Notes under the pieces: model-generated
What the model saw: only the letters and a program-made list of their open reading frames with translations
Told to the model about the DNA's origin: nothing
Databases searched by the model: none
NCBI GenBank assembly: GCA_030749225.1
Contig: JASMKO010000034.1
Location: forward strand, 1 to 64,000
DNA length: 64,000 nt
Origin: Verrucomicrobiota bacterium
GTDB lineage: Bacteria > Verrucomicrobiota > Verrucomicrobiia > Limisphaerales > UBA1096
Reading direction: 5' to 3'
Shown: in pieces, positions 10,535-19,467 of the stretch
How positions within the stretch are numbered: position 1 is the first letter of the stretch
Layout: each line of letters starts with the position of its first letter
Translations under genes and position numbers: made by a program

Positions 10535-13500
10535 TCAGTTTAGGATGACAAATTCGTTGCTGTTGAACAGGGAACGGCAAAGTGTGACGAGCCCGTACTC
10601 GCGGGCCAAGTGCTTGGCTAAGCGCAGTTCCCCGGCATCCGGTTCGCGCTGAAAGGCATCGAGGAACACCTGCTTCACCTGCACGTCGAGGTTGCTCTCT
10701 GCGGACTCCACGCGTTTGGCCATCGCCTCGGCCTTGTTCAGGATGAAATTGTTGTTCAAAAGTGCCAGTGCCTGCAACGGGGTAGTCGTCACGGCGCGGC
10801 GCGGCGCGGTGGTAGAGGGATCCGGGCAATCGAACGTGTCGAGGATTGCGCTGCGACCGCCCCGCGGACTGAACCGGTAAACCGTGCGGCGGTTGAATTC
10901 GTCGCCCTGCGGGTAAATCGGCTCGTAGTAGGTGGTGCCATTGTTGGGCGTGATGGAGACGTCGCGAAAACCGGGGCCGCCCATCTTCGGGTTCAACCGG
11001 CCGGATACGGCGAGTACGGCGTCGCGCAGCGACTCGGCATCAAGCCGCACCGGCGACTTGCGCCACAGCAGACGGTTGCCGGCATCGACTGCCAACCCTT
11101 CCTCCCGGGGCACGGCGGACTGCCGGTAGGTATTCGAGGTTACCATCAGCCGGTGCATCGCCTTGAGCCGAAGCCCGTTTGCGGCAAACTCCGAGGCCAG
11201 CCAGTCGAGCAATTTGGGATGGCTGGGGTGACCGCCGTTGAAACCAAAATCGTTTGGTGTCTCCACGATGCCGGTGCCGAAATGGTGATGCCACAGGCGG
11301 TTTACAATCACCCGGGAGAACAGTGGGTTGTCTGGGTGCGTCAACCAGTGCGCCAACTCCCTGCGCCGGTCGTTGTCGGAGGCATCCTGCTTGATACCAA
11401 AGTCGTTCTTTAACATACGCAGTGCGGCGACCGCGCCGGGGCGGACAGCTTCACCCTCGTCCATTGCGTTACCGCGTTTCAACAACCGCACCGTGCCGGG
11501 GTTACCGCGGGCGGCTACGGTATAAACCTTCATCTGCGAGCCATTGCCCAACTCACGCTCGCGGGCGGTCAGGCCGGTTAACTGATCCTTGAGTGCCCTG
11601 CGCCTCGCCTGCTCCTCCGCGCCAAGCACGGCGGCCAGTGCCGGTTCGCTCACGAACGTCGATTCCACCCCTGCCGAGGCGGCTATCGCGTCTGGCCCAA
11701 GCGCGCGGTCATAAAGCTGGGCACGGTGAATTTTGCCATTCAGGAAATTATTGCCGCCGCCCCGGTGGCGCATGCCAAAGATCACCTGCGAGCTGTTGGC
11801 GGGAAAATCATGCCGCCCGGTCTTGTACGGTTTACCATGGGGCACGCCGTTCCGATAGCCGGTGATCGTCCCGTCCTCGTGGTAGACGATCGCTATGTGC
11901 ACCGGCTGCTGGTGCGCCTCGTTTTCCTCTGGCGAGTCAAACGATTTGGTTCGGACAAGGCCGTTGCTGCCGGGCATCCAACGGCGGGACTCACGTTCGG
12001 CAAAAACGATGGAATCAAAGAATTTGCCATCGTTGCTCTGCACGCCGATCACGCCACCACCCTTCTGGTTGAGATTGCCCAGCTGCACCCACGCCTCGAG
12101 TGTCTTCGCTCGGAGCGGCGACTTTAACGACGTTGTCTCGACCCACGCATCGCTGCCGTCCACAACCAGCGCGCCGCCTTCAAGCCGGGCGTCCCCTTTG
12201 GCCATCCCGTGCAGCAAACCAAGGCTGTCCTCAAGGCCGGTGTCGAATTCCCACCGGGCCAGGGGCTTCGGCGGCTCCGGCTTTTCCGACGGACCACCCT
12301 GCTTGCGCTTGGCGAGTGCGGCTTTGCGTCCCCGATTTTCGATCCCGGCAAGCTCCTCGTTCAACGAGGCAATCTGTGTACGCAACGCCTCACGCTGGCG
12401 CGCCAGCTCGGGATCAGAGACATTGCGCTCCCCGTGAAACACTCCGGCGATTGCCGAGGTCATCCGGTAATATTCCCTCTGCCAGATGGGATCGAATTTA
12501 TGATTGTGGCAGCGCGCGCAGTTGACCGTGAGGCCGACGAACGTCTGCCCCACCGTGCCGATGATCTCCTCAAGTTCATCCTGCCGTGCCGTTTTCTTCA
12601 TGAACTCACTGCCGCCCACGACCGTGTTATGCAGTCCGGCGACGAGGAATCCGACCGCCTTCTGCCCGGCCGGATCGCCCGGCCTAAGCACATCACCGGC
12701 AATCTGCATACGCACAAATTTGTCGTATGCCATGTCGTCGTTCAGCGCGCGGATCACCCAGTCGCGATATGGCCAGAGGTTGTTGCGGACGTTGTTCCGC
12801 TCGAAGCCGTCGCTTTCGCCGAATCGTGCCAGGTCCAGCCAGTGCCGCCCCCAGCGTTCGCCGTAATGCGGTGAGCTAAGCAGGTCATCGACCACGCGGC
12901 GGTACGCGGCATCGGTCGGGTTGGCCTCGAAAGCCGCAACCTGCTCCACCGTGGGCGGCAGACCCGTCAGGTCAAAGTACAGTCGGCGGATCAATGCCCG
13001 CGAATCCGCCGGGGCGCTTGGCTTGAGTTGCTTTACCTCCAGCCCGGCGAGGATAAACGCGTCGATCGGATTAACCACCCAGCTCGATTGCGAAACCGCC
13101 GGCTGGGCGGGACGTATCACCGGCTGGAGCGACCACCAGTCGTACCCACCGCGCTTGAACGTGGTGAATTGAAACGGATCGAGTTTGTCGCTAATACCCC
13201 ACTTGGCCCCAGCTGCGATCCAGTCGTGCAGCACTTTTTTCTCCGCTTGGCCAAGCGGCTGATCCGGCGGCATGTCGTCCGCGGATACTTTCTCCAATAG
13301 CAGGCTCTCGCTTGGTTTCCCAGCCACCAGCACCGCACCGTGTTTGCCGCCCTTGACGACGCCAGCCTTTTGAGACAGATCCAGCTCGCCCTTCAAGTCG
13401 GAGCTGTTGTGGCACTCGAGACAATGCCGGACCAGCAGCGGTGCCACGTCGCGGTTGAAGTCCTGGGCTGCAAATGAATGGCCGCCAGTTGATCCGAGCA

Positions 13501-13549
13501 AAGACAGGATCAACCCGCACAAAATAGTGAGGAACCCACGCAGGTGCAT
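10535..13549 (-). CDS. PSD1 protein: PSCyt1 heme domain, DUF1549, LamG-like domain, DUF1553
   Basis: This protein of about 1004 residues has a Sec signal (residues 1-28), then a Planctomycete cytochrome-c domain with heme motif CLECH near residue 43. Next come DUF1549 (about 150-390, with YGERWGRHWLDLARF and a second CARCH motif), a concanavalin/LamG-like domain (about 430-640, WEFDTGLEDS... onward) and DUF1553 (about 740-1000, VNRLWHHHFGTGIVETPNDFG). The biochemical role of the family is unknown. Heme motifs and a carbohydrate-binding-like fold suggest an exported redox protein acting on a polymer, which is inference. I moved the start to the ATG at 13549, because the open frame continues upstream to 13750 only through the antisense of tRNA-Ser. 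A perfect 16-bp palindrome lies inside the gene at 13243-13258. Confidence 0.88.
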   Translation of the reverse strand: MHLRGFLTILCGLILSLLGSTGGHSFAAQDFNRDVAPLLVRHCLECHNSSDLKGELDLSQKAGVVKGGKHGAVLVAGKPSESLLLEKVSADDMPPDQPLGQAEKKVLHDWIAAGAKWGISDKLDPFQFTTFKRGGYDWWSLQPVIRPAQPAVSQSSWVVNPIDAFILAGLEVKQLKPSAPADSRALIRRLYFDLTGLPPTVEQVAAFEANPTDAAYRRVVDDLLSSPHYGERWGRHWLDLARFGESDGFERNNVRNNLWPYRDWVIRALNDDMAYDKFVRMQIAGDVLRPGDPAGQKAVGFLVAGLHNTVVGGSEFMKKTARQDELEEIIGTVGQTFVGLTVNCARCHNHKFDPIWQREYYRMTSAIAGVFHGERNVSDPELARQREALRTQIASLNEELAGIENRGRKAALAKRKQGGPSEKPEPPKPLARWEFDTGLEDSLGLLHGMAKGDARLEGGALVVDGSDAWVETTSLKSPLRAKTLEAWVQLGNLNQKGGGVIGVQSNDGKFFDSIVFAERESRRWMPGSNGLVRTKSFDSPEENEAHQQPVHIAIVYHEDGTITGYRNGVPHGKPYKTGRHDFPANSSQVIFGMRHRGGGNNFLNGKIHRAQLYDRALGPDAIAASAGVESTFVSEPALAAVLGAEEQARRRALKDQLTGLTARERELGNGSQMKVYTVAARGNPGTVRLLKRGNAMDEGEAVRPGAVAALRMLKNDFGIKQDASDNDRRRELAHWLTHPDNPLFSRVIVNRLWHHHFGTGIVETPNDFGFNGGHPSHPKLLDWLASEFAANGLRLKAMHRLMVTSNTYRQSAVPREEGLAVDAGNRLLWRKSPVRLDAESLRDAVLAVSGRLNPKMGGPGFRDVSITPNNGTTYYEPIYPQGDEFNRRTVYRFSPRGGRSAILDTFDCPDPSTTAPRRAVTTTPLQALALLNNNFILNKAEAMAKRVESAESNLDVQVKQVFLDAFQREPDAGELRLAKHLAREYGLVTLCRSLFNSNEFVILN

Positions 13550-13674
13550 AAAAGAAAGGTGCCCCGAAAAGCTGCCTGAAGAACGCGAACACGCAAAGAG
13601 AAAACCAAGCTTGCCCAAGCGCAAAAAGCTGTTTTGGAGAACGGAACCCAGTGAAACGGCAATCGGAAAAGAAG

Positions 13675-13764
13675 TGGCGGAGAGAGAGGGATTCGAACCC
13701 TCGATAGGCGTTAACCTATACTCCCTTAGCAGGGGAGCGCTTTCAACCACTCAGCCATCTCTCC
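13675..13764 (-). tRNA. tRNA-Ser (anticodon GCU), CCA encoded
   Basis: On the minus strand the sequence folds as a class II tRNA. The acceptor 5' arm GGAGAGA (13764 downward) pairs with TCTCTCC. The D-arm region is GGCTGAGTGGTTGAAAG, the anticodon loop contains CTGCTAA (anticodon GCT), a long variable arm follows, and the T arm is GAGGG-TTCGAAT-CCCTC. The discriminator base is G and the 3' CCA is genome-encoded (13675-13677 on the complement). A long variable arm with GCU anticodon identifies serine. It lies between mutS and the PSD1 gene. Confidence 0.97.
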
Positions 13765-13810
13765 GAGCGGGCCGGGCAGCTTGGCCAAGCGCGCGCCCGG
13801 GGTCAAGGCA

Positions 13811-16390
13811 TCATTGGCCCGCGAAGAGGTCGAGCTGCGGTGCCGGCTCGATTTGTCGCAGTTTTTCCCGCTCGACGCTCTGCCGCGAAACGTAGCGTGC
13901 CTCGCCGTCAGGGGAGAGTTCCGTTTCCTCGAGGTTGCGTAGGATGGCTTTGGCCCGCTCGATGACCGGCCTCGGCACGCCGGCCAGGCGGGCGACATGG
14001 ATGCCGTAGCTCTTGTCCGCGCCGCCCTCGACGATCTTGTGCAGGAACACGATTTGGTCGTTCCACTCGCGCACGGCGACGTTGAAGTTGGCCAAGCGAG
14101 GCAGTCGGCCGGCCAGCTCGGTCAGTTCGTGGTAATGCGTCGCGAACAATGTCTTGGCGCCGACCTGGTTGTGCAAATGCTCGACGATCGACCAGGCCAA
14201 GCTCAAGCCGTCGAACGTGCTCGTGCCGCGTCCGACCTCGTCGAGCACGACGAGGCTTCGGTCGGTGGCGTTGTTCAAGATGTTTGCTGTCTCGGTCATC
14301 TCGACCATGAAGGTGGATTGGCCGCGCGACAGGTCGTCGCTCGCGCCGATGCGGGTGAAGATGCGGTCGACGAGAGCCACACGCGCGCGCTTGGCCGGGA
14401 CGAATGAGCCGGTGTGCGCCAGCAGCGTGAGCAGCGCTGCCTGCCGGATGTACGTGCTTTTGCCGGCCATGTTTGGGCCTGTGATGACGGCGATCTGCCG
14501 GTCGTCGCTATTGAGTTGCGTGTCGTTCGGCACGAACGGCTCGCCGACCATTGCCTGCTCGAGCACGGGGTGGCGGCCGTCGTCGATCTGCAGCGTGCCG
14601 TCGTCGCGGACCTCGGGGCAGACGTAGCCGCGCAGTCGGGCGACCTCGGCGAAACCGGCGAGCACGTCGAGTTGCGCCAGCGCTGAGGCGATCTGCTGGA
14701 TACGCGGCAACGACTGTAGCACCTCCTCGCGCACGCGCTGGAACAGCTCGTGCTCGAGCTTTTGGCTGCGCTCCTCTGCGCCGAGGATTTTGCCCTCCAT
14801 TTCCTTCAGCTCGGGCGTGATGAACCGCTCAGCGTTGGTCATGGTCTGCTTGCGCGTGTAATGGCCCGGCACCTTGTCGAGGTGAGTCTTGGTCACCTCA
14901 ATAAAGTAACCGAACACCGAGTTGAACCGCACCTTGAGCGACGGGATGCCGGTTTTCTCCGATTCCTCCAGCTGAAGTTGAGCGATCCAGTCCTTGCCCT
15001 CGGTTGTGGCGCGGCGCAAATCGTCGAGCGCGGGGTCGAAGCCGTTTCGGATGATGCCGCCATCCTTGATCGTGAGCGGCGGCTCGTCGGCGATCGCCCG
15101 CGAAATCAGGTCTGTCACCTCCGGTAACTCGTGCAGTTGGCCGCCTAGCTCGCTGAGCAACGGCGGCGGGCTGTCCGTCTCGGGTTCGTCGAAAATGGCC
15201 TCGCTGAGCGTCGGCGCGTCTGCGCTGGGTGTATCCTGCACCTCGGCGATCAAGCTGCGCAGCGCCGGCAGTTGGCTCAGCGCGCAGCGCAGTTGGCCAA
15301 GGTCGCGGGCGTTGCCGGAGCCGATGCTCAGTCGGCTGATGGTGCGCTCGAGGTCGCGAACCTCCTTCAGGCTGTCGTGGAACCGGTCCAGGGCGGGGCT
15401 GTTTTGGAGGAATTGGACAAGCGCACCCTGCCGCTGTCGGATCGCCTCGACTGACGAGAGAGGCTGCGACAGCCAGTCGCGCAGCCGTCGCGCTCCCATC
15501 GGGGTCGAGGTGCGGTTGAGCGCGGTATAGAGGGTTCCCGGCTTGGCTGCTTCGCGATGCAGCGGCTCGAGGATTTCAAGATGCTTCAGCGTCGCGGCAT
15601 CGAGCACGAGGTAGTCGGCCACCTCGTAGAAGGTTACTCGCGTGAAGTGTGCCACGTCGCGCCTCAGATGCTGACTTACGTAATGCAGCGCGCCGCCGGC
15701 CGCGCCGACTGCCGCCGTGCGCCCCTTCAGCCCGAAGCCGTCAAGTGCGGCCACCTTGAAGTGATCCTTTAGCGTGAACTCCGCGGTCTCGAGCGCGAAC
15801 ACCCAGCCGTCGTAGCCGTTGAGCACGCTGACGCTTGGCCCGACCGACTCCGCCAGCCGCTGCGATTCCTGCGGGAAAATAACCTCACCCGGATTCAGCC
15901 GCTCCAGCTCGGCGAGCATGGCGATTTCATTTTCCAGCTCGGTTACCTTGAAATCGCCGGTCGTCAGGTCGATTGCCGCCAAGCCGAACCGGCCATCAGA
16001 CACGCACAAGGCTACAAGGAAATTATTCCTCCCGGCCTCGAGCATCCGCTCGTCGAAGTGCGCGCCCGGGCTGAGGATCTGCGTGACTTCGCGCTTGACC
16101 AGCTGCCCAGGCTTGGCCGTCTCGACTTGGTCGCAGATCGCCACCTTTCGCCCGGCGGCGAGCAGCTTGGAGAGGTAGTTGCCTGTGGCGTGGTACGGGA
16201 TACCGCACATCGGCGTGTCGCCGCGCTTGGTCAGCGCGACGTTGAGGATGCCGGCCGCCTCCTGAGCGTCCTCAAAAAACATCTCGTAAAAATCACCGAG
16301 GCGAAACAGTAGGATTGTCCCAGCCGGCAGTTGGCCTTTACACTGCCGGTACTGGGCCATCATCGGGGTGAGTTTTGCCTCTTTTGGCAC
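13811..16390 (-). CDS. mutS: DNA mismatch repair protein MutS
   Basis: This 859-residue MutS starts at GTG. The mismatch-binding domain begins with TPMMAQYRQCK and carries the Phe-x-Glu wedge in GDFYEMFFED. The connector, core and clamp domains follow, then the ABC-type ATPase with Walker A GPNMAGKSTY, the signature region DDLSRGQSTFMVEM, Walker B SLVVLDEVGRGTS and the His switch FATHYHEL. It recognises mismatches and recruits the repair system. Length is typical for MutS1. A TTGGCCAA copy falls in the gene near 14088 and one lies just beyond its 3' end at 13781. No mutL is present in the window. Confidence 0.96.
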   Translation of the reverse strand: MPKEAKLTPMMAQYRQCKGQLPAGTILLFRLGDFYEMFFEDAQEAAGILNVALTKRGDTPMCGIPYHATGNYLSKLLAAGRKVAICDQVETAKPGQLVKREVTQILSPGAHFDERMLEAGRNNFLVALCVSDGRFGLAAIDLTTGDFKVTELENEIAMLAELERLNPGEVIFPQESQRLAESVGPSVSVLNGYDGWVFALETAEFTLKDHFKVAALDGFGLKGRTAAVGAAGGALHYVSQHLRRDVAHFTRVTFYEVADYLVLDAATLKHLEILEPLHREAAKPGTLYTALNRTSTPMGARRLRDWLSQPLSSVEAIRQRQGALVQFLQNSPALDRFHDSLKEVRDLERTISRLSIGSGNARDLGQLRCALSQLPALRSLIAEVQDTPSADAPTLSEAIFDEPETDSPPPLLSELGGQLHELPEVTDLISRAIADEPPLTIKDGGIIRNGFDPALDDLRRATTEGKDWIAQLQLEESEKTGIPSLKVRFNSVFGYFIEVTKTHLDKVPGHYTRKQTMTNAERFITPELKEMEGKILGAEERSQKLEHELFQRVREEVLQSLPRIQQIASALAQLDVLAGFAEVARLRGYVCPEVRDDGTLQIDDGRHPVLEQAMVGEPFVPNDTQLNSDDRQIAVITGPNMAGKSTYIRQAALLTLLAHTGSFVPAKRARVALVDRIFTRIGASDDLSRGQSTFMVEMTETANILNNATDRSLVVLDEVGRGTSTFDGLSLAWSIVEHLHNQVGAKTLFATHYHELTELAGRLPRLANFNVAVREWNDQIVFLHKIVEGGADKSYGIHVARLAGVPRPVIERAKAILRNLEETELSPDGEARYVSRQSVEREKLRQIEPAPQLDLFAGQ

Positions 16391-16468
16391 GCACGAACGG
16401 TAGTCGCCGCGCCGAACACGGTCGAGGGGAAGATATCCACAGCTCGCCTGGCCAAGCGCTTGGCCAAG

Positions 16469-17497
16469 TCAGGGTAGCTGCTCGAAGGCGGTGATCGCTT
16501 GGCCTATTTCATCCGACATGACGGTGAGGTTGGTCACGGCGCGGAGGGTGTGCGGGCCGGTGTCGAGCAGGCGGACGCCCGACTCGTCGAGCCGCTTGGC
16601 CAAGGCGGCGGCATCGCGGTCGCCGGTGCCGATGAACACCATGTTCGTCTCCACCCCGGCGGCATCGACCTCGAGCCCGGGTCGCTTGGCCAAGCCGTTG
16701 GCGAGGGCGCGACAGTTGGCGTGGTCATCGGCCAGGCGGCTGCGGTTGTGCTCAAGTGCGTGCCTCGCCGCCGCCGCGATGATGCCGACCTGTCGCATCG
16801 CGCCGCCCTGTTGCTTCCGGTAAAAACGCGCCTTTGCGATCGCCTCGCCTGACCCGGCTAGGGCCGAGCCAACCGGCGCGCCGAGGCCCTTCGAGAAGCA
16901 GACGCTCACCGTGTCGAAGTGACTTGCGTATTCCGCCTCGGTGACGCTGCTCGCCGCTGAGGCGTTCCACAGCCGCGCGCCGTCGAGATGCAGCGCAAGG
17001 CCGTGCCCTCGCGCCGCCGCCGCCACTGATTCTATTTGCTTTAGTGGCCAAACGCTGCCGCCGCCGCGGTTGTGGGTGTTCTCGATGCAGACCAGGCTTG
17101 GCGGCGCGAAGTGGTCGTCCTTCGGCGGCAGCGCGGCCTCGAGTTGCGTGGCGGTGAATTGCCCGCGGCTGCCGTCGAGCAGGCTCACCTGTACACCGGC
17201 CAATGCCGCCGGGGCGCCAGCCTCGTAACAGTAAATGTGTGCGTTGGCGTCGAGCAGGATCGCTTCGCCGGGCCGCGTGAGCGAGCGGATGGCCAACTGG
17301 TTGGCCATCGTCCCGGACGGGACAAATACGGCGGCCTCCTTGCCGAGCAGTGTTGCCGTGTGTTGTTCCAGTTCCCGCACGGTCGGGTCGTCGCACAGCA
17401 CATCGTCGCCGACCACGGCGTTTGCCATGGCTTCACGCATGGCGGCGTCCGGCTGGGTGATCGTGTCGCTGCGCAGGTCGATTTTGCCGTTGAGCAT
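16469..17497 (-). CDS. ltaE: Low-specificity threonine aldolase (PLP-dependent)
   Basis: This protein of about 342 residues begins IDLRSDTITQPDAAMREAM, the hallmark start of beta-eliminating lyase/threonine aldolases. The PLP lysine is in VCFSKGLGAPVGS. Other conserved parts are VGDDVLCDDPTVRELE and HLDGARLWNA. It cleaves L-threonine or allo-threonine to glycine and acetaldehyde. I prefer the ATG at 17497, since the longer frame from 17524 adds only nine residues encoded partly by a palindrome copy. Five cores or variants of the iterated palindrome lie within or just outside this gene (16453, 16460, 16596, 16686, 17517), one of the densest spots in the window. Confidence 0.9.
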   Translation of the reverse strand: MLNGKIDLRSDTITQPDAAMREAMANAVVGDDVLCDDPTVRELEQHTATLLGKEAAVFVPSGTMANQLAIRSLTRPGEAILLDANAHIYCYEAGAPAALAGVQVSLLDGSRGQFTATQLEAALPPKDDHFAPPSLVCIENTHNRGGGSVWPLKQIESVAAAARGHGLALHLDGARLWNASAASSVTEAEYASHFDTVSVCFSKGLGAPVGSALAGSGEAIAKARFYRKQQGGAMRQVGIIAAAARHALEHNRSRLADDHANCRALANGLAKRPGLEVDAAGVETNMVFIGTGDRDAAALAKRLDESGVRLLDTGPHTLRAVTNLTVMSDEIGQAITAFEQLP

Positions 17498-17616
17498 GGG
17501 CGGGAAGCATCCCCACTTGGCCAAGCGGAGGCAACGCTTTTGGCACGGGTCAAGCTGCGGGAAAGGGGTTGCGCGCGGCCGGTTCGGTGGTACGTTTCGC
17601 CAGCCGAGAGGGATTC

Positions 17617-17829
17617 ATGGCGGATCAAAAGGATAAATCGACCGATGCCCGCCTCGGGAAATCGATGTTGTACCAGCGGTATCTCGACGAGCGGGAGGAG
17701 GTGCTTCGTCACAAATGGCTTGAATCCGAGAGGGCAGGCAGCGACACTGGCTTCGAGTGGGCGCTGGTGGATTGGGTACTCAATCACCGCGCTAAGTGGC
17801 GGAAAAGCCGTCAGGCTGCCGGGGAGTGA
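17617..17829 (+). CDS. Small DUF4032-like helical protein
   Basis: This 70-residue acidic/basic helical protein contains LYQRYLDEREEVLRHKWLESERAGSD in two overlapping blocks, followed by GFEWALVDWVLNHRAKWR. The spacing of Trp-x-x-Ser-Glu, Gly-x-Asp-x-Gly and the following amphipathic helix resembles the short C-terminal segment of DUF4032 proteins. This link is from memory of the family and not proven. I chose the ATG at 17617 because a purine-rich GAGAGGG precedes it, and the longer frame from 17569 lacks support. It is transcribed in the direction of pyrR, 116 bp upstream of it. No function is known. Confidence 0.6.
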   Translation: MADQKDKSTDARLGKSMLYQRYLDEREEVLRHKWLESERAGSDTGFEWALVDWVLNHRAKWRKSRQAAGE

Positions 17830-17849
17830 CCCGGAGCCACGTTTCCTTT

Positions 17850-17880
17850 AAGGCGATCCTGTGAGGTCGCAAAGGGACAT
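17850..17880 (+). promoter_or_regulatory. PyrR-binding RNA element (pyr attenuator, anti-antiterminator)
   Basis: The leader contains GCGATCCTGTGAGGTCGCAA followed by AGGG. This fits the PyrR recognition loop known from Bacillus-type pyr leaders (ARUCCNGNGAGG followed by a short spacer and AAGG-like bases), with flanking GCGA/TCGC able to pair. UMP-bound PyrR would bind here and favour the terminator at 17911-17945. The element lies directly upstream of pyrR-pyrB, which strongly supports the assignment. Confidence 0.83.
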
Positions 17881-17910
17881 GCGAAAAAGAACGAGACAAC
17901 TTGGGACGAC

Positions 17911-17945
17911 ACGAACCGGTGCGCACGGCGCGGGTTCGTTTTTTT
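17911..17945 (+). terminator. Intrinsic attenuator of the pyrR-pyrB operon
   Basis: ACGAACC (17911-17917) pairs with GGTTCGT (17933-17939) around a GC-rich loop, and seven T residues (17939-17945) follow. The last T touches the A of the pyrR ATG at 17946. Together with the PyrR-binding element 30 bases upstream this forms a complete transcription attenuator. An alternative antiterminator fold was not traced in detail. Confidence 0.83.
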
Positions 17946-18509
17946 ATGTCCACACCTACTGCGATGGCTGACGCGAGACTGCTGCTCGACGCGGGCGCGA
18001 TCCAGCGCAGCCTGACGCGTATCGCCCACGAGATCGCCGAGGCCAACGCCAACAGCACGGACGTCGGGCTGATCGGCATCCAGCGCGGCGGCGTGCACCT
18101 CGCAGGCCGCCTGACCAAGCTGCTCGGCAGCATCTGGGGGCACAACGCACCGGCCGGTGTGCTCGACGTCAGCATGCACCGCGACGATATCGGCCAACGT
18201 GGCATTGTCAGCGTGCAGCCGACCGAGGTGCCGTTCGATGTCGAGGGCAAGACAATCGTGCTCGTCGACGATGTACTGTTCAACGGCCGCACCGTCCGCG
18301 CTGCGCTCGACGCCGTGCACCACCTCGGCCGTCCGCGGCGCATCCAGCTCGCGGTGCTGGTCGACCGCGGCCACCGCGAGCTGCCGATCAAGCCGGACTA
18401 CGTCGGCAAAAACATCCCCACCGCCGTCGACGAACGCATCGAGGTATTTCTCAACGAGACCGGCGGCAACGACTCGGTCATGCTGCAGGCGGTGCCTTCC
18501 AACGAATGA
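17946..18509 (+). CDS. pyrR: Bifunctional pyr operon regulator / uracil phosphoribosyltransferase PyrR
   Basis: This 187-residue phosphoribosyltransferase has the PRPP-binding signature IVLVDDVLFNGRTVRAALDA and the PyrR-typical VGLIGIQRGGVHLAGRL and LAVLVDRGHRELPIKPDYVGKN. PyrR binds pyr mRNA when UMP is plentiful and also makes UMP from uracil. The ATG at 17946 directly follows the terminator U-tract and has no Shine-Dalgarno sequence; an alternative ATG is at 17964. The stop overlaps pyrB by four bases (ATGA), implying translational coupling. Confidence 0.93.
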   Translation: MSTPTAMADARLLLDAGAIQRSLTRIAHEIAEANANSTDVGLIGIQRGGVHLAGRLTKLLGSIWGHNAPAGVLDVSMHRDDIGQRGIVSVQPTEVPFDVEGKTIVLVDDVLFNGRTVRAALDAVHHLGRPRRIQLAVLVDRGHRELPIKPDYVGKNIPTAVDERIEVFLNETGGNDSVMLQAVPSNE

Positions 18510-19447
18510 ACTGGACCCGGAAACATCTGCTTGACATAGAGTCGTTGGATGCCGGCGAGATCCGCACAATCCTCGACACCGCGCGCGCCTTCAAGGCGGT
18601 TGGCGAGCGCACGATCAAGAAAGTGCCGGCCCTGCGAGGGCGCACGGTGATCAACTTGTTCGTCGAGCCGTCTACCCGCACGCGCATCAGCTTTGAGCTG
18701 GCCGCCATGCGGCTCAACGCCGACGTGATCAACTTCACCGCCGAGGCGTCATCGCTGAAAAAGGGCGAAACTCTCCGCGACACCGGCAAGACGCTTGAGG
18801 CGCTCAGCGCTGACATCATCGTCGTCCGGCACAGCGCGGAGGGGGCGCCGCACCTGCTGTCGCGCGTGGTCGACTGCAGCGTGGTCAACGCCGGCGACGG
18901 TGCGCACGAGCACCCGACGCAGGCGCTGCTCGACACTTTTACGATGTTTGAGAAAAAGGGCGATGTGAACGGCCTCAACATCACCATTCTCGGCGACATC
19001 CTTTACAGCCGCGTGGCCCGCTCGAACATCTGGGCGCTGAACAAGCTTGGCGCGAACGTCACGCTTTGCGGTCCGCCGACGCTTGTGCCACGCATCTTCG
19101 AGCAGATAGGCTGCCGCGTGACACACAACGTCGACGAGGCCCTCGCCGATGCGGACATCGTCAACTTGCTGCGCATCCAGCATGAGCGCCAGCGGCTCTC
19201 CGCTTTCCCGAGCATCGGCGAGTACCGGTCGCTCTTCGGCCTGACGAACGAGCGGTTTGCCCGGCTCAAACCGGATGCGATCGTTATGCACCCAGGTCCG
19301 ATTAACCGCGGCGTCGAGATCGACAGCGAGATCGCCGAGCACCCGCGCTCGACCATTCTCGACCAGGTGACCAATGGCCTCGCCGTGCGGATGGCGGTGA
19401 TGTTCCTTGTCAGCGGCGGCAAGACATTTCCGGAGCCAAGCGAGTAA
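18506..19447 (+). CDS. pyrB: Aspartate carbamoyltransferase catalytic subunit
   Basis: This 313-residue ATCase has the carbamoyl-phosphate motif FVEPSTRTRISFE, the second phosphate site SSLKKGETLRDT, HPTQALLDTFT and the C-terminal HPGPINRGVEI. It catalyses the committed step of pyrimidine synthesis, carbamoyl phosphate plus aspartate to carbamoyl aspartate. It overlaps pyrR by four bases and shares its attenuator. No pyrI regulatory subunit or pyrC is seen next to it, so regulation probably rests on PyrR. Confidence 0.95.
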   Translation: MNWTRKHLLDIESLDAGEIRTILDTARAFKAVGERTIKKVPALRGRTVINLFVEPSTRTRISFELAAMRLNADVINFTAEASSLKKGETLRDTGKTLEALSADIIVVRHSAEGAPHLLSRVVDCSVVNAGDGAHEHPTQALLDTFTMFEKKGDVNGLNITILGDILYSRVARSNIWALNKLGANVTLCGPPTLVPRIFEQIGCRVTHNVDEALADADIVNLLRIQHERQRLSAFPSIGEYRSLFGLTNERFARLKPDAIVMHPGPINRGVEIDSEIAEHPRSTILDQVTNGLAVRMAVMFLVSGGKTFPEPSE

Positions 19448-19467
19448 CGCCCGGCTAGCCGCCCGCC

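Noticed and set aside
13550-13750. Upstream in-frame extension of the PSD1 protein
   Set aside because: It is encoded by the antisense of tRNA-Ser and spacer; the signal peptide begins at the ATG at 13549.
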